Shown here: positions 15,057 to 23,466 of the stretch, in pieces
How positions within the stretch are numbered: position 1 is the first letter of the stretch
How the letters are laid out: each line of letters starts with the position of its first letter
Assembly: GCF_008120935.1 (NCBI RefSeq)
Contig: NZ_RDBO01000020.1
Coordinates: 1,070,101-1,103,278, forward strand
Origin: Streptomyces sp. sk2.1
GTDB lineage: Bacteria > Actinomycetota > Actinomycetes > Streptomycetales > Streptomycetaceae
Length of the DNA stretch: 33,178 bases
Direction: 5' to 3'
Notes under the pieces: generated by a model
What the model saw: only the letters and a program-made list of their open reading frames with translations
What the model was told of the DNA's origin: nothing
Database searches by the model: none
Made by a program: the position numbers and the translations under genes

Positions 15057-16049
15057 GTGGCGGTGGCCGGTTATGTGGTCGCCGCGCGCCGCACGGACGC
15101 GCCGTGGGCCCGCTCGTACGGGACGTTCATCAGGATCGGACTGTTCGTCGTCGGTGTGCGGCTGGTCTTCTCCGTCTTCCTCGGCTCGCCGCTGCCGGGC
15201 ACGCACACCCTGTTCACGCTCCCCGAGGTGCCGCTGCCGGACTGGGCGAAGGGCGTCAGGATCGGCGGCCGGGTCACCGCCGAGCAGCTGGTCCTCGCCC
15301 TGTACGAGGGGGCGAAGCTGGCCACCCTGCTGATCTGCGTCGGCGCGGCGAACTCGCTCGCCAACCCGGCCCGGCTGCTGAAGTCGCTGCCGGGGGCGCT
15401 GTACGAGGCGGGGGTCGCCGTCGTCGTCGCGATGACGTTCGCGCCGAACATGGTCGCGGACGTGATGCGGCTGCGCACCGCCCGGCGGCTGCGGGGGCGC
15501 CCGACCGGCGGCGTCAAGGCGGTCCTCCAGATCGGACTGCCGGTCCTGGAGGGCGCGTTGGAGCGGTCGATCGCGGTGGCGGCGTCGATGGACGCGCGCG
15601 GCTACGGGCGCACCGCCCAAGTCCCGGCCGCCGTCCGCCGCACCACGAACGTCCTCACCCTCGGCGGGCTGCTCGGGGTGTGCGCGGGCACGTACGGTCT
15701 GCTGGCCGCGCAGGGCGCGGTGTACGGGCTGCCGCTGCTGGCCCTCGGGCTGGTCGCCGCGGCGGTCGGGCTGCGGCTGGGCGGGGCCCGGTCGGCCCGT
15801 ACCCGTTACCGGCCCGACCGGTGGGACGTCCGGGCCTGGCTGGTCGCGGGCTCGGGGGTCGTGGTGGCGGTGGCGATGATCTGGGCGGGCGGTGTCGACG
15901 AGGCGGCGCTGCACCCGGGGGTCGCGCCGCTGACCGCGCCGGTGTTCCCGCTGTGGCCGGCCGCGGCGGTGCTGATCGGACTGCTGCCCGCGGTGGTGGC
16001 GCCGGTGCCGCCGCCGGTGGGCGGGGCGAAACCCGAGGAGGGCCAGTGA
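15057..16049 (+). CDS. ECF transporter transmembrane T component (EcfT/CbiQ family)
   Basis: Membrane coupling subunit that links the ATPases to the S component. GTG 15057 is the first clear start in this frame, but family-like sequence begins earlier (SRTTNPLLLGLLVAVAGYVV from about 15021), so the real start is probably at or near 15018, where the codon is now GCG. Hydrophobic segments: IRIGLFVVGVRLVFSVFLGS, LATLLICVGAANSLA, AGVAVVVAMTFAPNMVADVM, and three near the end. The coupling motifs are expected in MRLRTARRLRG and ASMDARGYGRT (the A-R-G motif typical of EcfT). The stop overlaps the ATPase start (GTGA). Together with the upstream gene lacking a stop, this points to a small sequence change at the junction. 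Confidence 0.88.
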   Translation: MAVAGYVVAARRTDAPWARSYGTFIRIGLFVVGVRLVFSVFLGSPLPGTHTLFTLPEVPLPDWAKGVRIGGRVTAEQLVLALYEGAKLATLLICVGAANSLANPARLLKSLPGALYEAGVAVVVAMTFAPNMVADVMRLRTARRLRGRPTGGVKAVLQIGLPVLEGALERSIAVAASMDARGYGRTAQVPAAVRRTTNVLTLGGLLGVCAGTYGLLAAQGAVYGLPLLALGLVAAAVGLRLGGARSARTRYRPDRWDVRAWLVAGSGVVVAVAMIWAGGVDEAALHPGVAPLTAPVFPLWPAAAVLIGLLPAVVAPVPPPVGGAKPEEGQ

Positions 16050-17764
16050 TCAGGTTCGAGCAGGTCTCGGTGCGGTACGAGGGCACGGAGCGCCCCACCC
16101 TGTCCGGGGTCGATCTGACCGTGCCCGAGGGCGAGTTGGTGCTGCTCGTCGGCCCGTCCGGGGTCGGCAAGTCGACCCTGCTGGGTGCCGTGTCCGGGCT
16201 CGTGCCGCACTTCACCGGCGGCACCCTGAGCGGCCGGGTCACGGTCGACGGGCGCGACACCCGTACCCACAAGCCGCGCGAACTGGCCGATCTGGTCGGC
16301 ACCGTGGGCCAGGACCCGCTCTCCCACTTCGTCACCGACACGGTCGAGGACGAGCTGGCGTACGGGATGGAGTCGCTGGGTCTGGCCCCCGACGTGATGC
16401 GGCGGCGCGTCGAGGAGACCCTGGACCTGCTGGGTCTCGCCGGGCTGCGCGACCGGCCGATCGCCACGCTGTCCGGCGGTCAGCAGCAGCGGGTCGCGAT
16501 CGGTTCCGTCCTCACCCCGCACCCCAAGGTGCTGGTCCTCGACGAGCCGACGTCCGCGCTGGACCCGGCGGCGGCCGAGGAGGTCCTGGCCGTGCTGCAA
16601 CGGCTGGTGCACGATCTGGGCACCACGGTCCTGATGGCGGAGCACCGGCTGGAGCGGGTGGTGCAGTACGCGGACCGGGTCGTCCTGCTGCCGTCGCCGG
16701 GCGCGGCACCGGTCATGGGCGCGCCCGCGGAGGTCATGGCGCTCTCCCCCGTCCATCCGCCGGTCGTGGCGCTGGGCCGGCTCGCGGGGTGGGAGCCGTT
16801 GCCGCTCTCGGTCCGGGACGCCCGGCGCCGGGCGTCCGACCTGCGCGAACGACTCTCCTCGGCACGGCCGCCCGCCCCGGCGCCGGTGTCCTCCGCCGCC
16901 CCGGCGCCCGTCGCCCCCGCGCCGCCCGGCGGCGGGCGCGGGGTCCTGGCCCGGCTGCTGGGCCGCGGCGCGCGGACCGTCCCGGAGGCGGAGCCCGTCC
17001 CCGACGTCCCGGCGCGGGTCGAGCGGCTGGGCGTACGGCGCGGGCGCGTCGAGGCGCTGCGCCGGGTGACGCTCACCGTCGCCCCCGGCGAGACCGTCGC
17101 CCTGATGGGGCGCAACGGGGCGGGCAAGTCCACCCTGCTGGGCACCCTGGTCGGCATGGTCGAGCCCACCGCCGGCACCGTCCTGGTCGGCGGCCGGACC
17201 CCGCACCGCACACAGCCGCGCGAGATGGTGCGCCGGGTCGGCCTCGTGCCGCAGGAGCCGCGCGACCTGCTGTACGCGGACACGGTCGGCGCCGAGTGCG
17301 AGGCGGCCGATTCCGACGCGGGCGCCGCCCCCGGCAGCTGCCGGGCCCTGGTCTCCGAGCTGTTGCCCGATGTGCCGGACGACACCCATCCGCGCGATCT
17401 GTCCGAGGGACAGCGCCTCGCGCTCGCCCTGGCCGTGGTGCTCACCGCGCGGCCCCCGCTGCTGCTCCTGGACGAGCCGACGCGCGGTCTGGACTACGCG
17501 GCGAAGGCCCGGCTGGTCGGGGTGCTGCGCGCGCTCGCGGCCGAGGGGCACGCGATCGTCCTGGCCACGCACGACGTGGAGCTCGCGGCGGAGCTGGCGC
17601 ACCGGGTGGTGATCCTCGCCGACGGGGAGGTCGTCGCGGACGGGGAGACCGGGCAGGTGGTGGTCTCCTCCCCGGCGTTCGCCCCGCAGACCGCGAAGAT
17701 CCTCGCCCCGCAGGAGTGGCTGACCGTGACCCAGGTGCGCACCGCGCTGGAGGCGGGCTCATGA
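16046..17764 (+). CDS. ECF transporter double ATP-binding protein (EcfA-EcfA' fusion)
   Basis: Protein of 572 residues with two ABC ATPase domains. Domain 1 (residues 1-240): Walker A GPSGVGKST, Q-loop GTVGQDPLSHFVTD, signature LSGGQQQRVAIG, Walker B VLVLDEPTSALDP, switch His in LMAEHRLERV. A Pro/Ala-rich linker (about 270-325) follows. Domain 2: Walker A GRNGAGKST, Q-loop VPQEPRDLLYAD, a slightly altered signature LSEGQRLALAL, Walker B LLLLDEPTRGLDY and LATHDVELA. Fused EcfA pairs are common in Actinobacteria. It powers import with the T and S components. The GTG start overlaps the EcfT stop, and its own stop overlaps the next ATG (ATGA), so the operon is tightly coupled. Confidence 0.94.
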   Translation: MIRFEQVSVRYEGTERPTLSGVDLTVPEGELVLLVGPSGVGKSTLLGAVSGLVPHFTGGTLSGRVTVDGRDTRTHKPRELADLVGTVGQDPLSHFVTDTVEDELAYGMESLGLAPDVMRRRVEETLDLLGLAGLRDRPIATLSGGQQQRVAIGSVLTPHPKVLVLDEPTSALDPAAAEEVLAVLQRLVHDLGTTVLMAEHRLERVVQYADRVVLLPSPGAAPVMGAPAEVMALSPVHPPVVALGRLAGWEPLPLSVRDARRRASDLRERLSSARPPAPAPVSSAAPAPVAPAPPGGGRGVLARLLGRGARTVPEAEPVPDVPARVERLGVRRGRVEALRRVTLTVAPGETVALMGRNGAGKSTLLGTLVGMVEPTAGTVLVGGRTPHRTQPREMVRRVGLVPQEPRDLLYADTVGAECEAADSDAGAAPGSCRALVSELLPDVPDDTHPRDLSEGQRLALALAVVLTARPPLLLLDEPTRGLDYAAKARLVGVLRALAAEGHAIVLATHDVELAAELAHRVVILADGEVVADGETGQVVVSSPAFAPQTAKILAPQEWLTVTQVRTALEAGS

Positions 17765-18648
17765 ACGGGCGGCGTACGGCCCCGGCAGCGGGCACCGGCA
17801 CGGGCACGAAGACAGTTACGGGCACGGGCACGGACGGGCGGCGGGTGCGGGCGGTGCGGCTCGGGCCCCGGGCGGTCGTCGCGCTCGTCCTCATCGGGGT
17901 GATCGGGGTGTTCTCGTTCGGCTGGCCCCTGCTGGCCGATGCCGACTCCGGTCTGGCGCACTCCGCGGACGCGCCGTGGCTGTTCGCCGCGCTGCTGCCG
18001 CTGCTGGTCGGGGTGGTCGTCGCGACGATCGCGGACGGCGGTCTCGACGCGAAGGCGATCGCCATGCTGGGGGTGCTGGCCGCGGTCGGGGCCGCCCTGC
18101 GCCCGCTGGGGGCGGGCACGGCGGGGCTGGAGCCGATGTTCTTCCTGATGGTGCTGAGCGGCCGGGTGCTCGGGCCGGGGTTCGGCTTCGTGCTGGGCGC
18201 GGTGACGATGTTCGCGTCCGCGCTGCTCACCGGCGGGGTGGGGCCGTGGATGCCGTTCCAGATGCTGTCGATGGGCTGGTTCGCGATGGGCGCGGGCCTG
18301 CTGCCGGGGCCGGAACGGCTGCGCGGTCGCGCCGAGCTGCTGATGCTCGCGGGCTACGGGTTCGTGGCGGCGTTCGCGTACGGCACGGTGATGAACCTGG
18401 CCGGCTGGACGGTGGTGCCCCCGTCCGGTTCGGGGATCTCGTTCCAGCCGGGCGATCCGCTGGTGGACAACCTGGTCCGCTTCCTCGCCTACTGCGCGGC
18501 CACCTCGCTCGGCTGGGACCTGGGCCGGGCCTCGCTCACCGTGGTGCTGGTCCTGGCCGTCGGTCCGGCGCTGCTGAAGGCGCTGCGCCGGGCCACCCGC
18601 CGCGCCGCCTTCGAGGCCCGGGTCACATTCGACGCTCCCCGCGAGTGA
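17761..18648 (+). CDS. ECF transporter substrate-binding (S) component, probably for cobalamin
   Basis: Integral membrane protein of 295 residues. A Thr/Gly-rich cytoplasmic N-terminus is followed by about six hydrophobic segments: AVVALVLIGVIGVFSFGWPL, WLFAALLPLLVGVVVATIAD, IAMLGVLAAVGAALRPLG, GPGFGFVLGAVTMFASALLT, LLMLAGYGFVAAFAYGTVMN, and SLTVVLVLAVGPALLKAL. An Ala-rich interface motif expected in S components is present (AVGAALRPLGAG). The TGGVGPWMPFQMLSMGWFAM segment is typical of CbrT/HtsT-like S components. Cobalamin is inferred from the riboswitch and the toroid protein, not from binding residues. It is the last gene of the operon (ATGA overlap). Confidence 0.88.
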   Translation: MNGRRTAPAAGTGTGTKTVTGTGTDGRRVRAVRLGPRAVVALVLIGVIGVFSFGWPLLADADSGLAHSADAPWLFAALLPLLVGVVVATIADGGLDAKAIAMLGVLAAVGAALRPLGAGTAGLEPMFFLMVLSGRVLGPGFGFVLGAVTMFASALLTGGVGPWMPFQMLSMGWFAMGAGLLPGPERLRGRAELLMLAGYGFVAAFAYGTVMNLAGWTVVPPSGSGISFQPGDPLVDNLVRFLAYCAATSLGWDLGRASLTVVLVLAVGPALLKALRRATRRAAFEARVTFDAPRE

Positions 18649-18968
18649 GGGCTCCCACAGGGCCTTGGTCCTCCCCTAAGCCGGTTAGTAGCCGCCCGGC
18701 GGATCGACACCCCATCGAACGTCCGCTTTGACCTGCTACGACCCCTTCGGGGTGATCGGGATCGGCCGGGACCTTCGGGGCCGGCTGCGAGACCGGCTCG
18801 TATTCGGGGTCGTTGCGGTGGTTGAAAGCCGCCGCTAACACTGGACGAGTCGCCGAACACCGCCGGGTCCGTCGCATCGGACCCCGGTCGACGAACCCCG
18901 GTCCACCCGCACGGCCACGTGCTCCGGACCGGCCCGCGACTTCCCCCGTACCCGACGTTAGGTCTCCT
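18649..18968 (+). promoter_or_regulatory. Leader region of the SLT-type hydrolase with candidate promoter and hairpins
   Basis: This 320-bp gene-free stretch contains a possible promoter TTGCGG (18813-18818), 17-bp spacer, TAACAC (18836-18841). Two stem-loops follow in the predicted leader: CCGGGTCCG (18863-18871) with 18878-18887, and CCGGTCC (18898-18904) with GGACCGG (18926-18932). Upstream is ACCCCTTCGGGGT (about 18741-18753). Streptomyces cell-wall hydrolase genes often carry a c-di-AMP (ydaO) riboswitch in this place; I cannot recognise its conserved core here. Confidence 0.35.
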
Positions 18969-19385
18969 GTGTCGTTCGCCCGCAACATCCTCGCCCTGCC
19001 CCGCACCGCCCGTCGCAAGTCCGCCGTCGCCGGCGCCGCCGTACTCCTGGGTGCCACCGGTGTCGCCCTCGGTGTCTCCCCGGCCTCGGCCGCCCCGACG
19101 GGTGCGCAGGCCACGGCGCGGGCGCTGATCGGTGACGCCGCGCAGTTCCAGTGCTTCAGCAACATCGTCCAGCACGAGAGCGGCTGGAACCACACCGCGA
19201 CCAACGCCTCCTCCGGCGCCTACGGTCTCGTCCAGGCCCTGCCCGGCTCGAAGATGGCCTCGGCCGGATCCGACTGGCGGACCAACCCCACCACCCAGAT
19301 CAAGTGGGGCATGGACTACATGAAGTCCCGTTACGGCAGCCCGTGCGGCGCCTGGGCCTTCTGGCAGTCCAACGGCTGGTACTGA
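18969..19385 (+). CDS. Small secreted SLT/lysozyme-like transglycosylase
   Basis: Protein of 138 residues. The signal peptide has basic residues RTARRK, core SAVAGAAVLLGATGVALGV, and a probable cut at SPASAA-PTG. The mature part is a minimal goose-lysozyme/SLT domain: FQCFSNIVQHESGWNHTATN carries the catalytic Glu of the E-S-G-W motif, SSGAYGLVQALPGSKMAS is the family's substrate-groove motif, and QIKWGMDYMKSRYG then PCGAWAFWQSNGWY complete it. Two cysteines (QCF and PCGAW) may form a disulfide. It should cleave peptidoglycan glycan strands with 1,6-anhydro product formation. No LysM or other binding domain is attached. GTG 18969 gives a complete signal peptide; the ribosome site (AGGTCTCCT) is modest. 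Confidence 0.9.
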   Translation: MSFARNILALPRTARRKSAVAGAAVLLGATGVALGVSPASAAPTGAQATARALIGDAAQFQCFSNIVQHESGWNHTATNASSGAYGLVQALPGSKMASAGSDWRTNPTTQIKWGMDYMKSRYGSPCGAWAFWQSNGWY

Positions 19386-19518
19386 TCCCGGCACCGGCCC
19401 CTCCCCGACCGGCCGGAACACTCCGGTATCACCGGGGCGAGCGATCGAGCATTAACCCGTTCAGGTGCATTTGGCTCGCCCGTCCGTTCCCATCGGCCGC
19501 CGACGCGTTGTCACTCAC

Positions 19519-20382
19519 GTGGAACCAAGGGAATTCTGGGAGCGGAACACAGTCCTGGCGGAAGCTTTTTGCGCCAGTGACGAACGCATGCGCCGGGCGC
19601 AGGCGTTGCTCGACGAAACGCAGGCCGAGCGGAGCAGGGCGCTGGCGGCCTTCGCCGTCACGGTCGGCGACGACGGCTCGATCGCCGACTTGATGGGCCT
19701 CAAGGAGCGCGAAGTGCGATTAGCACGACGTGCCGTCGGCCGCAGCAACGCCCGCTCCCTCGCCGCAGAGCTCTTGGGCCAGGCCCCGCGGGCCCCGAAG
19801 AACCCGGTGAATAAACCTTTCGCCTCATCCGATGCCCCGGCGCCCGCGCCGCAGCCGGGCGACGAATCGCCGTCGTCGCCGCCCACGCTGCCGCAGCAAC
19901 AGCCGTACGCGCCGGATGCCATGGCTCAGGAACCGCCGGATGCCGTGGCCCCGGGGCCGGTGAGGGCTCCTCAGCCACCACCGGCCCCGGAGGCGGTGGC
20001 GACTGCGGAACCGGTGGCGCCGTCCGAGCCGGCGGCGGTACCGGAAGCCCCCGAGCTGGTGCCCGCCGTGTTCCAGACCCCGGCGCCGTTCCCGGCCGCG
20101 CCGCCGGAGCCGGTGTACCCCGTCGCCTGGTCGCCCAGCATGGATTCCGTGCTGCTGTGGAGCTGGGAGTCCGGTCTCGACCTGCAGACCGTGGCCGGGG
20201 AACTCGGCCTGGACGTACGGACCCTGCTGATGCGCGTGCAGGAACTCGCCGACGACGGGTTGATCGTGCTCGCGGCCCCGGTCGCGGAGGTGAGCCGGTC
20301 CGGGCGGCACCGCCGCCACGAGGAGGGGTACGCCGGGCTGTTCGGCCCCACCACCACCTTCCCCTCCCACGTGTCGTACTGA
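19519..20382 (+). CDS. Streptomyces-type protein with two helix-turn-helix regions and a Pro/Ala linker
   Basis: Protein of 287 residues without signal peptide. The N-terminal part (EPREFWERNTVLAEAFCASD, then FAVTVGDDGSIADLMGLKER with EVRLARRAVG) contains a helix-turn-helix-like segment after a coiled coil. A roughly 110-residue linker rich in Pro, Ala, Glu and Gln follows (about residues 105-215). The C-terminus has a second HTH, LDLQTVAGELGLDVRTLLMR with VQELADDGLIVL, and a basic-aromatic tail. I recognise the N-terminal pattern as common in Streptomyces, but the function is not known to me; DNA binding is inferred. GTG 19519 is preferred on pattern; GTG 19465 is in frame. It is downstream of the SLT gene and ends at a perfect palindromic terminator. 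Confidence 0.75.
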   Translation: MEPREFWERNTVLAEAFCASDERMRRAQALLDETQAERSRALAAFAVTVGDDGSIADLMGLKEREVRLARRAVGRSNARSLAAELLGQAPRAPKNPVNKPFASSDAPAPAPQPGDESPSSPPTLPQQQPYAPDAMAQEPPDAVAPGPVRAPQPPPAPEAVATAEPVAPSEPAAVPEAPELVPAVFQTPAPFPAAPPEPVYPVAWSPSMDSVLLWSWESGLDLQTVAGELGLDVRTLLMRVQELADDGLIVLAAPVAEVSRSGRHRRHEEGYAGLFGPTTTFPSHVSY

Positions 20383-20388
20383 GCACCC

Positions 20389-20432
20389 ACCGGCGATGGG
20401 GGTGGCCCGGCCGGGCCACCCCCATCGCCGGT
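20389..20432. terminator. Perfect 22-bp palindrome, bidirectional terminator
   Basis: Bases 20389-20410 and 20411-20432 are exact reverse complements with no spacer (centre GGCCCGGCCGGGCC). It lies between convergent genes, the HTH protein (ends 20382) and the lipase (ends 20483), so it probably stops transcription from both sides. Just beyond is a short direct repeat GGTACCACCCCG at 20430 and 20449. Confidence 0.8.
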
Positions 20433-20482
20433 ACCACCCCGTCCCGTCGGTACCACCCCGCCCGTCGGGGCCGCCCGTTCCG

Positions 20483-21772
20483 TCAGCGTCGCCCGGCGAG
20501 TTCGTCGAACCAGCGGACGATCTGCGGGCCCGCCTTCATGTATGTGCCGTTGTGGTCGACCCCGCCCTGGTCCACGACCGGGGCCTCGACGCCGTGCGAG
20601 GCCAGATCGGCGGCGCAGTTGCGGGCGTTGGCGATCGGCACGTCGGTGTCGCCGGACGAGGTGTGGAGCCGTACCGGGACGTCCGGCTTCCAGTCGCAGT
20701 TGCCGTCCTGGGCGCGCGCCGCGGCCAGCAGCCCGCCGGTGGGGTGCTGCATCCGGCGGTAGTAGTCGTCGGTGAGCAGCTCCTTCAGCGTCGCGGGCAG
20801 CGCCGGGATGATCTCCTCCTCGGTGTGGTTGGTGTCGAAGAGCCGGTCGACGATGTCCGCGTACGGCTTCCGGAACGCTTCGGAGGTGTCCTTGTAGAGC
20901 GGGTGCAGCCGGCTCTGCGCGGTGAGGTAGTACGTCATGTAGAAGACGGCGCTGGTGTCGTTGACCCGGCCGTCGAACAGGGCGGGCGTCTCCGCGTGCT
21001 CGATGTCGTAGGGGCCGGAGACGGGGGCGAGGGCCCGGAGCCTGAAGTGCCGGTCCACGCCCTTGTCGAGGGCCCGGCCCAGGGCCATCGCCACCTGACC
21101 GCCCTGGGAGAAGCCGCTGGCGTACACGTCGCCGGTGAGCGGGCGGCGCAGCTGCCGCGCGGCGGTGCGGGAGGCCCGCAGCATGTCGACCGAGGCGGTC
21201 ACGGCGGACTTGGTGTCCATGTACGGGTGACGGCCCGGCCCCTTGCCGAGGCCCAGGTAGTCGGGGGCGGCGACGGCCCGGCCCGCCGAGGCGTGGAGGT
21301 AGGGGGCGAAGCGGCCGAAGCCCTCGCCGACGGAGGGCGCGTAGTCGCGGTGGGCCATCGTGCCGTGGGTGTCGGAGACCAGGTCCAGTCGGCGGGGGCC
21401 GCCCTCGGGGAGGACCAGGAGTCCGGTGGCGGTGGTGGGCGCGCCCTGCGGGGTGACGGTGCGGTAGGTGAGGCGGTAGGCCCGCAGACCGTGGCGGACG
21501 GTGCCGGTGTCCATGCCGGACTGGGCGAGGAAACGGGCGACGGCGGCCCGGTCGAGGGCGGCCACGGGGGTCACGCCCAGGAGGTTTCCCCTGCCGTGCG
21601 CCGCGGCGTGCGGGCGCGTCGCGTCCGGGGCGCCGGAGGGCTGCTGGGCGAGGGCCGGGGCGGTGCCGAGCGCGGCGAGGACCATCGCGGCGGCGGCCGC
21701 CGTCGCCCGTCGTGCGACGCGGCGCCGCCCCTGCCGGGTCCGACGGTTCGTGGGGCTGGTGTCGTTGTCCAT
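20483..21772 (-). CDS. Secreted alpha/beta-hydrolase, lipase family
   Basis: Protein of 429 residues. A twin-arginine-like basic N-terminus (NRRTRQGRRRVARR) is followed by the hydrophobic core ATAAAAAMVLAALGTAPALA and a probable cut at ALA-QQP. The hydrolase fold shows LVSDTHGTMAHRDYAPS (oxyanion strand), AVAAPDYLGLGKGPGRHPY, the nucleophile elbow GDVYASGFSQGGQVAM with catalytic Ser in G-F-S-Q-G, and the likely Asp and His in SSGDTDVPI and VDHNGTY. This order is that of secretory lipases (LIP family), which cut ester bonds of lipids; the actual substrate is unknown. ATG 21772 has no clear Shine-Dalgarno sequence. It lies beside the thiolase gene on the same strand but 222 bp downstream of it, with its own probable promoter. 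Confidence 0.88.
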   Translation of the reverse strand: MDNDTSPTNRRTRQGRRRVARRATAAAAAMVLAALGTAPALAQQPSGAPDATRPHAAAHGRGNLLGVTPVAALDRAAVARFLAQSGMDTGTVRHGLRAYRLTYRTVTPQGAPTTATGLLVLPEGGPRRLDLVSDTHGTMAHRDYAPSVGEGFGRFAPYLHASAGRAVAAPDYLGLGKGPGRHPYMDTKSAVTASVDMLRASRTAARQLRRPLTGDVYASGFSQGGQVAMALGRALDKGVDRHFRLRALAPVSGPYDIEHAETPALFDGRVNDTSAVFYMTYYLTAQSRLHPLYKDTSEAFRKPYADIVDRLFDTNHTEEEIIPALPATLKELLTDDYYRRMQHPTGGLLAAARAQDGNCDWKPDVPVRLHTSSGDTDVPIANARNCAADLASHGVEAPVVDQGGVDHNGTYMKAGPQIVRWFDELAGRR

Positions 21773-21827
21773 GGCGACGACGCTATGGGGCCGCGCACGC
21801 CGCGGACATCGGTGTGGGCCCCGGCCG

Positions 21828-21867
21828 GGGGTGTTGCCAAGTACACCCCGGGCCAGGGGTGTTGCCA
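21828..21867. repeat. Two direct copies of GGGGTGTTGCCA before the lipase gene
   Basis: Copies at 21828-21839 and 21856-21867, 28 bp start to start, lie 56-95 bp upstream of the lipase ATG. They may be regulator sites. A second repeat, GCCGCCGGGCGGTC, occurs three times further upstream (about 21872-21930). Confidence 0.5.
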
Positions 21868-21994
21868 GGTCTGCCGCCGGGCGGTCACGGGGTCGGGGCC
21901 GCCGGGCGGTCGGTGGGTTCACGGCCGCCGGGCGGTCGCGAAGTCGCCGTCGCCGTGAGGCCGTCGGGTTCGCAGCCGCCGTACGGCCATGGGG

Positions 21995-23188
<1,194 letters not shown>

Positions 23189-23227
23189 TCACACGTCCGC
23201 AGAGGCGTCCCGGCGCCCGCGGAGTGA

Positions 23228-23247
23228 AACTAGTACGCGTTCTAGTT
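23228..23247. promoter_or_regulatory. KstR-type operator upstream of the thiolase gene
   Basis: AACTAGTACGCGTTCTAGTT is a 20-bp near-perfect palindrome 55 bp before the thiolase ATG. Its centre TAGTACGCGTTCTA matches the KstR pattern TnnAACnnGTTnnA at seven of eight positions (TAC for AAC), and the outer AACTAG/CTAGTT arms match extended mycobacterial sites. Confidence 0.75.
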
Positions 23248-23381
23248 CTACGGGCAGTCTCACGAAGGTCACCCCGAGTGTGCAAGGGTCTTGCACGTGG
23301 CCACCGCCCGCTCCACACCCGCACCGCGCCCGCTCCACCCTGTCTTCACGCAACGAATCGGCCACCTCCTCTTGCCAGTTG

Positions 23382-23395
23382 TAGAACTCGTTACT
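23382..23395. promoter_or_regulatory. Second KstR-like box upstream of the P450 gene
   Basis: TAGAACTCGTTACT contains the AACnnGTT core and matches seven of eight KstR consensus positions (last base T for A). It is 72 bp before the P450 start, so each divergent gene has its own box. Confidence 0.55.
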
Positions 23396-23466
23396 ACCTT
23401 TCGGGCAACTTCTGATGGGTCGTCAGACAGTGTTCGGGCGGCTCTCGGACCGACCTGGAGTTGCCG

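Noticed and set aside
14234..17764. A single continuous open frame of 1176 codons over the B12 operon
   Set aside because: Its middle third is the EcfT gene read in the wrong frame (Arg/Ala/Gly-rich, no family motifs). Only its two ends are real coding sequence.
18649..18968. c-di-AMP riboswitch before the SLT gene
   Set aside because: I could not identify the conserved core; only generic hairpins are visible.
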